44,389 bases of DNA from Pirellulaceae bacterium (GTDB taxonomy: Bacteria; Planctomycetota; Planctomycetia; Pirellulales; Pirellulaceae), in the NCBI GenBank assembly GCA_013002105.1, contig JABDKS010000398.1, positions 1-44,389 of the forward strand. The letters run 5' to 3'. The notes beneath the pieces were generated by a model, which saw nothing but the letters and a program-made list of their open reading frames with translations, searched no databases and was not told the DNA's origin. Of the stretch, positions 27,013-33,580 are shown piece by piece. The position numbers were made by a program, and so were the translations under genes. Position 1 is the stretch's first letter. Each line of letters begins with the position of its first letter.

Positions 27013-27617
27013 CGTACGACTACCAGCCCGATCTACCGACAAACCCAACCGACGCATTGATCCTATTGGGTTCCGGCCCAGAGCCTCATGTGGACCCGGT
27101 GATGCACGGTTTCTTGCACGAAAACTATCTCGCGTTGAAATCGCAATGTGAGAACGGCGGCTTGCTGTCGTATGTCTCGTTGGGGGCGACGATTCCGTGG
27201 CTCTATCGGCTTGAGTTTCGCACCCGCGGTTTTGTTCGGACGAATAGCGGCGTCGTTCGATCGCATGAGCGGCACATCGTGGCGTTGCGGTTCGGGGCGG
27301 ACTTTCTGCGCACTGCGGATCGTTTTGCTATGTCGCGATTGGTGGAGCCCAGCGGGAACGCGTTTCACCCAAATATTTCCCCCAGCGGCGGAATTTGCTT
27401 GGAAATCTACCCGGGCGAAACGCTGATCGAAATCTGCCAATCGTTACACGACCTCTTTCGTTGGCGGCTGCGGCAGTACGACGAACGCGACGCACTGAAC
27501 CCCGACGCATGCGCTTGGGGTCGTGAAAATATCCAACAGCCGATTGACGATCGACCTTTGTTCGGACGATCTGTGGCAATCGACTGGCAACCCACTGGAG
27601 ACTCCAACGAATGTTGA
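27009..27617 (+). CDS. E2-like ubiquitin-conjugating enzyme
   Basis: The 202-residue protein begins in an ATGA overlap with the E1 gene. The second half has the core of the ubiquitin-conjugating fold: NAFHPNISPSGGICLEIYPG (117-136) contains the HPN tripeptide at 120-122 and the expected catalytic Cys at C130. The helix and turn ALNPDACAWGREN (162-174) match the PLNP...A segment that follows the active site in eukaryotic E2s. An N-terminal extension of about 50 residues precedes the first strands. It should accept the modifier from the E1 as a thioester and pass it to a lysine, with the RING protein as helper. The 3' end overlaps the next gene by 7 bases. Confidence 0.9.
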   Translation: MTYDYQPDLPTNPTDALILLGSGPEPHVDPVMHGFLHENYLALKSQCENGGLLSYVSLGATIPWLYRLEFRTRGFVRTNSGVVRSHERHIVALRFGADFLRTADRFAMSRLVEPSGNAFHPNISPSGGICLEIYPGETLIEICQSLHDLFRWRLRQYDERDALNPDACAWGRENIQQPIDDRPLFGRSVAIDWQPTGDSNEC

Positions 27618-28381
27618 CATCCACCATCGCTCACGCGCGCCGCGACAGCGCGGCTTGCAGCAGCCAACCGGATCAAGTCATGACACGACCTGAGCGTTCC
27701 TATTTGACATACAAGGCAGGCGGTTGGATCGCGGTGAGCCAACCACGCAAAGACCTGGTGGCCGATGCCCACGCGTTGCTGGATCGGCCGAGGGAAAACA
27801 ATCCCGGCAATCAGCGGTTCACGATCGTGGACGGCGGCGTCCGTGAGCTGGGTGAGTGGCGAACGAGTGGTTTGCTGGCCGCCGCAAACACGAACCGATT
27901 CTCGGAACCTGCGTCCTGGCGGGGCGACCGAATCGGAATTGACGAACAACCCGATACCGACGAACTAGCGTGTGTGGTCAACGATACACCCTTCGACTGG
28001 AAACCGCTGGAGCAGAGCGATCACTGGCAATCTGTTGTCACGCATCCTGACGGCGGTCGTTGTGAGTTAACCGTCTTGCCGGTGCAGGGTGGTATCGAGA
28101 CGCGTGCGACGGTGGCCGCCTGGAAATCGGATTTATCGGACGTCTCTCGCGAAGCCGTCGCCAAGTTTTTGTTGGCTGCTCACAACCACGTGCGCTTCAC
28201 TCGATTTGTGCTGGGAACTGGCGGTGTGTCAGCCATTTCGTTCGCCTGCACCAGGCAGATGGATACGCAGTTACCCGACAGCATCTTGGCAGTCATTGCA
28301 GCCCACCGATGCGTTTTTCGTGAGGTGCAGTTGCTGTTAAGCGACTCGGTCGCGAAGCAATATTTGGCGGCGATCCAGTAG
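27611..28381 (+). CDS. Unknown protein inside the tagging operon
   Basis: The 256-residue product starts at an ATG overlapping the E2 stop, with GGAG about 11 bases upstream; an ATG at 27680 is an alternative. I do not recognise a family. It is soluble. Its second half, from WQSVVTHPDGGRCELTVLP to VQLLLSDSVAKQYLAAI, alternates strands and helices (AVAKFLLAAHNHVRFTRFVL). This recalls the YbjN/type III secretion chaperone fold, but that is a weak impression. Tight coupling to E1 and E2 argues for a role in the same pathway, such as adaptor, substrate receptor or chaperone of the conjugating enzymes. No catalytic motif is visible. Confidence 0.75.
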   Translation: MLTSTIAHARRDSAACSSQPDQVMTRPERSYLTYKAGGWIAVSQPRKDLVADAHALLDRPRENNPGNQRFTIVDGGVRELGEWRTSGLLAAANTNRFSEPASWRGDRIGIDEQPDTDELACVVNDTPFDWKPLEQSDHWQSVVTHPDGGRCELTVLPVQGGIETRATVAAWKSDLSDVSREAVAKFLLAAHNHVRFTRFVLGTGGVSAISFACTRQMDTQLPDSILAVIAAHRCVFREVQLLLSDSVAKQYLAAIQ

Positions 28382-28462
28382 ATCGGCGTCATAGATCAGG
28401 ATTCAAGCCATGTTGGTTTGGAGACAACGTTGATTACTCGAAAGTGAATGGAGAGGAAGCTC

Positions 28463-28753
28463 ATGATTCTTAGTGATGACAATACGATGACGTTGGAGGT
28501 CGAAGATTTCACCGGCCAAATTCGTCGTCGCGCAGATGGCATTCCCCGTGCGGCGACCGTCGGCGACTTGGTCCAAAGTATTCAAGGCGAAATGCAGTTG
28601 CCGGATCAAGACGCGCAAGGCCGCCCGATTCTTTACGGAGCCGTTTCGGCCAGCGGTGACATGCTCAACGCTACCGACACGGTAGGCGATGTCTTAGCGG
28701 ACGAAGACGTGCTGACGTTGACCCGATCAGTCACCGCTGGGCACTGCTGTTAG
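28463..28753 (+). CDS. Ubiquitin-like modifier protein
   Basis: The ATG at 28463 sits behind GGAGAGGAAG and gives 96 residues; an upstream ATG (28448) adds MERKL. The order of elements fits the beta-grasp fold: strands MTLEVEDFTG and [11 protein letters not shown], helix TVGDLVQSIQGEM, strand GRPILYGAVS, and the late segment TDTVGDVLADEDVLTLT, which resembles the ubiquitin 'TL.d..i..g..l.l..r' end. It ends SVTAGHCC, not Gly-Gly, so trimming after Ala-Gly would be needed for E1 activation. From this start it contains no lysine, so it cannot build lysine-linked chains on itself. Neighbours E1, E2 and JAMM support the call. A spacer of 123 bases with two stem-loops follows. Confidence 0.82.
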   Translation: MILSDDNTMTLEVEDFTGQIRRRADGIPRAATVGDLVQSIQGEMQLPDQDAQGRPILYGAVSASGDMLNATDTVGDVLADEDVLTLTRSVTAGHCC

Positions 28754-28757
28754 GCAA

Positions 28758-28841
28758 CCAGCAAAGCACCCGGTTTCGCCTCGTCCGCCTGCTGGCAACG
28801 GGTTCCAAGCGGGTCACTTCGCCATCGGAGTCGACCCGCTT
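28758..28841 (+). promoter_or_regulatory. Two stem-loops between the modifier and JAMM genes
   Basis: CCAGCA (28758-28763) pairs with TGCTGG (28790-28795). The stronger stem is AAGCGGGTC (28807-28815) with GACCCGCTT (28833-28841), nine perfect pairs over a 17-base loop. No T-run follows, so these are more likely 3'-end stabilisers or processing sites than terminators. Confidence 0.5.
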
Positions 28842-28876
28842 TGCGGCACCAAACATTCCCCAATATGAGGCTGACT

Positions 28877-29944
28877 ATGTCGACAGATCAATCCATCCGA
28901 ACACAGCACGGATACGAGCTCGAGTTTGTGAACGAAACAGGCACTGTCGTGGGACGTCGACGAATCAAAAGTACGGACTTCGGCCATGCTGTTCGCGATG
29001 CTGCGTTCGATGCGCTTAAACGTGGACTGATCGACGACTTGGTCGGTCAGATTCGTGAGGTGACGGTTGAGCCTCTGTATATCGATCCGGCAGATGCGTT
29101 GCCTGAAACCAACGGGTTTCGAGTCACGCTGGGTTTGGTAAACGCGGGCGAACATGTCTACGACTATTCCTTGAGCTATTTCACGATGCTGGCCAATCAA
29201 GAGCGTGCGGAAATGAATCGCATGGCGCAGTCGGCACCCAGCGATCAGTTGCGTTATCGGCTGCAAGCTTTTTTGGATGACGACGGTTGGAAACCAAACA
29301 CGAACAAGTTGTCGATTTCGCTCCATGATGAGCGCCCAAATATTTCGCTGCGAAACGGATCGTTGAACGATTTTGCAAGTCGCGACCGATGGGACGACTG
29401 CAACCGGTGGGATGTACCTGTGGTTGTCGATCAATCGGTCGTCGAAGAGGTCGTCGATGAATCAAAAGCGACTCCGGATCGTGAGATCGGAGGCTTCCTG
29501 CTGGGAGATTTGCATCGCGATCGATCCACCGGCGAAATCTTTGTCTCAGTCACGGGACTGGTGTCGGCAGCGGGTACGACCGAGTCGAGCGAGATATCGG
29601 TGACTTTCACACCCGCCTCGTTTGTGCATGCTCGCAAGATGATCGAATTGCGCAGTCGTGGTGAATCGATTGTTGGCTGGTATCACTCGCATCCGTTCAC
29701 AGTGTGCGCCGAGTGTCCGATTCCAATGCCAAAAGAGTGCATCGAGAAGATTCTGTTCTTCTCGGCCGACGACGTTCATGTCATGGCGACCACCTTTGAA
29801 AGACCTCACATGATCGGACTGCTGGCAGCCGTCGAGCCACGCATCGAACAGGCCATTGGTCATCTGCCGGTCAAGTTGTACGGCTGGCGCCATGGCGAAA
29901 TCCGGCCGCGCGGTTTTGATGTGGTCCGCAACTGTGCCGACTGA
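28877..29944 (+). CDS. JAMM/JAB1-MPN metallo-isopeptidase with N-terminal extension
   Basis: The start at 28877 (MSTDQSIRTQHG) gives 355 residues; an ATG at 28865 is also possible. Residues 1-180 form an extra domain of unknown type. The JAMM domain follows: E203 in REIGGFLLG, then HSHP at 270-273, and S296-A-D-D299. These are the ligands of the JAMM zinc site (E, HxH, S-x2-D). The usual spacing after HSHP is about seven residues, but here some 22 residues separate P273 from S296 and include C277, C280 and C288. JAMM enzymes remove ubiquitin or ubiquitin-like tags, and trim modifier precursors. It probably deconjugates or matures the modifier encoded upstream. The AAA+ gene follows after 40 bases. 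Confidence 0.88.
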   Translation: MSTDQSIRTQHGYELEFVNETGTVVGRRRIKSTDFGHAVRDAAFDALKRGLIDDLVGQIREVTVEPLYIDPADALPETNGFRVTLGLVNAGEHVYDYSLSYFTMLANQERAEMNRMAQSAPSDQLRYRLQAFLDDDGWKPNTNKLSISLHDERPNISLRNGSLNDFASRDRWDDCNRWDVPVVVDQSVVEEVVDESKATPDREIGGFLLGDLHRDRSTGEIFVSVTGLVSAAGTTESSEISVTFTPASFVHARKMIELRSRGESIVGWYHSHPFTVCAECPIPMPKECIEKILFFSADDVHVMATTFERPHMIGLLAAVEPRIEQAIGHLPVKLYGWRHGEIRPRGFDVVRNCAD

Positions 29945-29984
29945 CAGACCAATTTCATTCCAAAGATCATTCAGGAGAACGACG

Positions 29985-31643
29985 ATGACGAAACAAGCCG
30001 AGATCCAAGAGCAGGCCGATTTGCCGTCCCAGGAGCAACCCGATTCATCGGGCAACTCCTTCGTGCAAACGTGCAAGGTGATTGATGAAGCGCACGCAAA
30101 CAAGGATGCCGATGCCGTACGCGATGTTGCGGTGACCCTGGCGAAGCGTCTGTCAACCGCCGAGCGGCGTCTCGGCAAAGCGACCCGTTTTCAACAAGCG
30201 GCCCGAGAGAAACTAGAGGCACTGACCCTGCCGGCTCAGTATCCGGTCACGATCATACGCGTTCACCAAAATGGTCGATTGATTGTGGAGGTCGCTGGTT
30301 CGGGGAATTCACGCGTTTGCGTGAGCGTGCATCCAGATGTGAATCCGGCAGATTTGGTGGTCGGTGCGACAGCGGTGGTTTCCAGCCAACGCAATTGTTT
30401 GTTGTCAGTCACCGCCCCGGAAGGTCCATGGAAGAACGTTGCGACGTTCGAGCGCTACATTGGTTCATCGGATCGCATGTTGGTTCGCGATCGTGACGCC
30501 TTTTTGGTCGTCGACCAAAGCGAGGCGTTGCGCGGTACGACGTTGACCAAGAGTGACTTGATCGGGTTTGACCGCGACGTGTCGGGGATCGCGTATGCAC
30601 GATTGGATCCGCCAGCGAGCGAACACCTGTTTGACGACGATGTCACGGACGACTTTGCACGGTTGGGCGGATTGGATCAGCCGATCGCTCGAGTGCGCCA
30701 AATCATTGACTTTCGATTTCGCCATCCACATCTAGCATCCAAATACGGTCTGAAAACCAAGTGCGGCATCTTGTTTCATGGACCTCCCGGGAATGGCAAG
30801 ACGGTGATGGTCCGCAGCGCTGTTTCCTACGCCCGTCGCTTGATGCCTGATAAGCGTTGTCGGTTTATGCACACCGCGGGCTCGCAGGACAACAGCAAGT
30901 GGTTTGGCGAGTCGGAGCAGAATCTGATCGAGCGGATGGATGCGATCCGAGCCGCAGCAAAGGACGCAATCGTATTTGCATTCTGGGATGAAGTTGATGC
31001 GATCGCCCGATGCCGAGGTACCGATCTGGGTAGCGGCGCACCGGATCGGATTCTGAACACATTCTTAAGTCAACTGGACGGAATGGCTGCCTTGGAAAAC
31101 GTGGTGTTGATGTTCGCTACCAATCGAGCCGACACGCTGGATCCAGGGTTTATGCGTGCGGGTCGGGTCGACCAAAAAATCGAGATTCCGTCGCCCAATC
31201 GCCGCGGTGCCAAGGCGATCTTGGAACGTTATCTCGGCAACGGCTTGCCATTGGCGTCGCCGCATGACAGCACGGACCAACTGGTTGCACCGTTGCTTTC
31301 ACGTTTGTTCGCACCCAACGGACAGTACGCACGCGTCGCTGAAGTCAAGCTGAACGATGGTCGTCAGTTGGGCGTCGCCGGGCGTCATCTGATCAGTGGT
31401 GCGATGCTGGAGAACGTTGTGACGATGGCGGCACAACATGCAGCCGTCCGAGAGGCCGAGACGGGTCAGGAAGGTGTGACTGAAGAGGACCTGCTATTTG
31501 TGCTCAACGGCGAACTGACCGCTGCGGTTTCGCTACTGACTGCGGCGAACATCAAGAACTACGTCGCAACGATCCCCAAAGAATCGCAGCCGATCGCTGT
31601 GGATTCATTATTGACATCGTCCTCATCCGTCCCCGCGAGGTAA
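29985..31643 (+). CDS. Mpa/ARC-like proteasome-type AAA+ ATPase
   Basis: The ATG at 29985 is preceded by AGGAG and gives 552 residues; the upstream frame (from 29856) overlaps the JAMM gene and is excluded. An N-terminal coiled coil (about 40-80) precedes a region resembling the OB domains of Mpa/ARC (85-205). The AAA+ domain has Walker A GPPGNGKT at 266-273, an aromatic pore loop KWFGESEQ at 305-312 and Walker B FAFWDEVDAI with D335/E336. Sensor Asn is in ATNR (378-381), and arginine fingers lie in FMRAGRVD. The C-terminus reads SSSSVPAR, without the GQYL/HbYX tail that docks Mpa onto the 20S proteasome. In Mpa the coiled coil binds Pup, and a Pup-like gene lies two genes on. It is four bases upstream of the first PafA/Dop-type gene. 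Confidence 0.9.
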   Translation: MTKQAEIQEQADLPSQEQPDSSGNSFVQTCKVIDEAHANKDADAVRDVAVTLAKRLSTAERRLGKATRFQQAAREKLEALTLPAQYPVTIIRVHQNGRLIVEVAGSGNSRVCVSVHPDVNPADLVVGATAVVSSQRNCLLSVTAPEGPWKNVATFERYIGSSDRMLVRDRDAFLVVDQSEALRGTTLTKSDLIGFDRDVSGIAYARLDPPASEHLFDDDVTDDFARLGGLDQPIARVRQIIDFRFRHPHLASKYGLKTKCGILFHGPPGNGKTVMVRSAVSYARRLMPDKRCRFMHTAGSQDNSKWFGESEQNLIERMDAIRAAAKDAIVFAFWDEVDAIARCRGTDLGSGAPDRILNTFLSQLDGMAALENVVLMFATNRADTLDPGFMRAGRVDQKIEIPSPNRRGAKAILERYLGNGLPLASPHDSTDQLVAPLLSRLFAPNGQYARVAEVKLNDGRQLGVAGRHLISGAMLENVVTMAAQHAAVREAETGQEGVTEEDLLFVLNGELTAAVSLLTAANIKNYVATIPKESQPIAVDSLLTSSSSVPAR

Positions 31644-31647
31644 AGCA

Positions 31648-33177
31648 ATGGTTGATCAAGGCAAGCAAGATCCCCAGTTGACGGTCGCCAAGATTTTGGG
31701 CGCGGATTGCGAATTGTCCAATGCGATCATGGGTCGACACCCCCAGCCACCGCGTATCGCGGCAGCGACGCTACTGTCACATATCGATGGCTTTCCGCGA
31801 CGTCGGAAACGGGGAACCGCGATTGAACGAGACCGACGGTTTTTGCCGCAAACTGCCGCATCGTTTTACGAAGATTCAGATCACGTTGAGCTGAATCTGC
31901 CGGAGCATACCCGTGCGATGGATCACGCCAACATGCTGCATGGCGCTGGATTTCGTCCTGTTCAGCAAGCGATGCAGGCTGCCCAGCGTGAGTTGCCTGC
32001 GGACACGCGGATGAACGTGGTGGCCAACTGCAGCGATGGGCACACCTCCTGGGGCAGCCACCTGAACATCATGGTGACTCGAAATTGTTTCGATGACATT
32101 GTCGCACGAAAACCACATCAAGCTGGATTTCTTGCGACGCATTTTGTCACCTCCGTTGGATACACCGGGCAGGGGATGGTCGGAGCGAGCAATGGTCGGG
32201 CCAACTGCACGTTTCAACTGAGTCAACGAGCGGACTGGTTCGAGACATTCGCCAGTCATCAAACAATGTTTGACAGGGGCGTGATCAACTTGCGTGACGA
32301 ATCTCATGCGAATCGCCAGTTAGCACGCATGCACATTATTTTTTTCGACATGGTTTTGTCACCGATCGCCAATATTCTCAAAGCCGGCACAACCCAATTG
32401 GTCTTGGCGATGATCGAAGCAGGCTGGGTCGATCCAACCCTTTGTTTGGACAACGCAGTCGCTGCTGCATCGGAGATCAGTCGGGACATGTCCATGCGAT
32501 GTCGACTCCAGACAGTAGTTCGCGGGCGGTTGATGACGGCGGTGGAGATTCAGCGTGCGATCGCCGAATTGGCTGGTGAGTTCGTCGCAAGCGGGTGTGC
32601 CGAAGGGATCGTGCCTGACGCCCAGCAGATTGTTGACCTTTGGATCGAAACGCTGAGCTTGTTGCAGCGCGGCGAGATAGAAGCTTTGGCCAAACGTTGT
32701 GATGCATGGTTGAAATTCCTTTCACTTGATCGACAGCGTGCCCGACGAAACCTGTCCTGGCCATCCGATGAGATGCACATTGCCGATTCGTTATTTGCCA
32801 GTCTGGACCCTCAAACGTCGCTGTTTTTTCAAGCCGCCGAAAAAGGGTTTGTGCAACAGATGCCCGATACGGCAACCGTGGAGCGGTTTGCGACCGAGCC
32901 GCCCGACGATACGCGAGCGTACTTTCGCGCCCACGTCCTACGTCGATTTGGCAAAAACGTTGATTCGATGGATTGGTCTCGAATCACTTTTCAGGTTCCC
33001 ACCGCACGCCATTGGGCATCGTTCGCAGACATTCCGATGTTGGATCCCCGCCGTCTGACTCGGGCCGAAACCGAAGTCTTGCTGCAAGAGGCGACGACTC
33101 TGGAAGAGTTGGTCGAGGCTGCCAACGCGCTGACGCAAACCGACCAGTCGCTAGTCCCGGTCGGCTACCAAAACTAG
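31648..33177 (+). CDS. PafA/Dop family enzyme 1 (Pup ligase or deamidase type)
   Basis: The 509-residue protein belongs to the carboxylate-amine/ammonia ligase group of Pup enzymes. Motifs in order are ILGADCELSN (16-25), at the place of the MGxExEY nucleotide site, and HVELNLPEHTRAMDH, matching the HxEYxxPE segment. Next come LATHFVTSVGYTGQG and FQLSQRADWFETFASHQTM, then GVINLRDESHAN and ILKAGTTQLVLAMIEAG, all typical of the family. The first metal/ATP Glu of ExE is Asp (D20), with E22 kept. The gene begins four bases after the ATPase and ends 71 bases before the Pup-like gene. Whether it ligates the tag or removes it cannot be settled; the pairing with a second homologue suggests division of labour. 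Confidence 0.88.
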   Translation: MVDQGKQDPQLTVAKILGADCELSNAIMGRHPQPPRIAAATLLSHIDGFPRRRKRGTAIERDRRFLPQTAASFYEDSDHVELNLPEHTRAMDHANMLHGAGFRPVQQAMQAAQRELPADTRMNVVANCSDGHTSWGSHLNIMVTRNCFDDIVARKPHQAGFLATHFVTSVGYTGQGMVGASNGRANCTFQLSQRADWFETFASHQTMFDRGVINLRDESHANRQLARMHIIFFDMVLSPIANILKAGTTQLVLAMIEAGWVDPTLCLDNAVAAASEISRDMSMRCRLQTVVRGRLMTAVEIQRAIAELAGEFVASGCAEGIVPDAQQIVDLWIETLSLLQRGEIEALAKRCDAWLKFLSLDRQRARRNLSWPSDEMHIADSLFASLDPQTSLFFQAAEKGFVQQMPDTATVERFATEPPDDTRAYFRAHVLRRFGKNVDSMDWSRITFQVPTARHWASFADIPMLDPRRLTRAETEVLLQEATTLEELVEAANALTQTDQSLVPVGYQN

Positions 33178-33248
33178 TCGACACGAGTCCGAGCAAAAGA
33201 TCGTGAGTCCGTTACCTATTTTCTTGTACCTCCAAAAGGAACCTCGCC

Positions 33249-33449
33249 ATGGAACGCGAACAATCGTTTGAAACAGATCCGATCCAACATGGCCATGCCG
33301 TCGACCCTTCGTCGGATGCCGATGGTCTACAGCAGCAACGCGAAGAAATTAATGACTTGCTGCAATCCGCCGACGAGCATTTTGATTCGATTACCAATTT
33401 GTTCTCACACGGGTACTTACAGCAAAACTTTCAGACCGGCGGACAGTAG
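33249..33449 (+). CDS. Pup-like protein modifier ending in Gly-Gly-Gln
   Basis: The 66-residue protein starts at ATG 33249 after AAGGAA. The first 30 residues are polar and probably disordered. Residues 31-60 are helical with heptad spacing (REEINDLLQSADEHFDSITN then LFSHGYLQQN), like the Mpa-binding helix of Pup. The end is FQTGGQ, the hallmark of Pup precursors, whose Gln is deamidated to Glu by Dop before PafA links it to lysine. It contains no lysine. The gene sits between two PafA/Dop-type genes, which strongly supports the call despite the small size. Pup homologues outside actinobacteria have been called UBact in some lineages; this one has a true GGQ end. A seven-pair stem-loop follows the stop. 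Confidence 0.88.
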   Translation: MEREQSFETDPIQHGHAVDPSSDADGLQQQREEINDLLQSADEHFDSITNLFSHGYLQQNFQTGGQ

Positions 33450-33462
33450 GTCTCGGCCGCAG

Positions 33463-33494
33463 CGGTAGGCAGATCCACAACGGTCATCCTACCG
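33463..33494 (+). promoter_or_regulatory. Stem-loop downstream of the Pup-like gene
   Basis: CGGTAGG (33463-33469) and CCTACCG (33488-33494) pair perfectly over an 18-base loop, starting 14 bases after the stop codon of the Pup-like gene. No T-run follows. It may protect the 3' end of a short abundant transcript. Confidence 0.45.
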
Positions 33495-33523
33495 ACGCGC
33501 TGACGTCCCCCGATTGATCACAG

Positions 33524-33562
33524 CTTATTGAGCCAACCTTTTTGATTACAACCTTATTGAGC
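33524..33562 (+). repeat. Ten-base direct repeat before PafA/Dop enzyme 2
   Basis: CTTATTGAGC occurs at 33524-33533 and 33553-33562, 29 bases apart and therefore nearly three helical turns. It lies just upstream of the ribosome binding site of the second PafA/Dop-type gene. Function unknown. Confidence 0.4.
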
Positions 33563-33580
33563 AGGCAGGGAGCGATCCTG

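Noticed and set aside
28463..28753. MoaD or ThiS sulfur carrier instead of a tag
   Set aside because: There is no C-terminal Gly-Gly and no molybdopterin or thiamine genes; neighbours are E2, RING and JAMM.
31648..33177. Glutamine synthetase or glutamate-cysteine ligase
   Set aside because: The protein shares the wider fold, but LSQRADWFE, INLRDESHAN and LKAGTTQLVL are PafA/Dop-type, and the Pup-like neighbour decides it.
33268..33468. Alternative frame over the Pup-like gene
   Set aside because: The frame at 33249 has a ribosome binding site, a Pup-like helix and a GGQ end between two PafA/Dop genes. The alternative has none of these.
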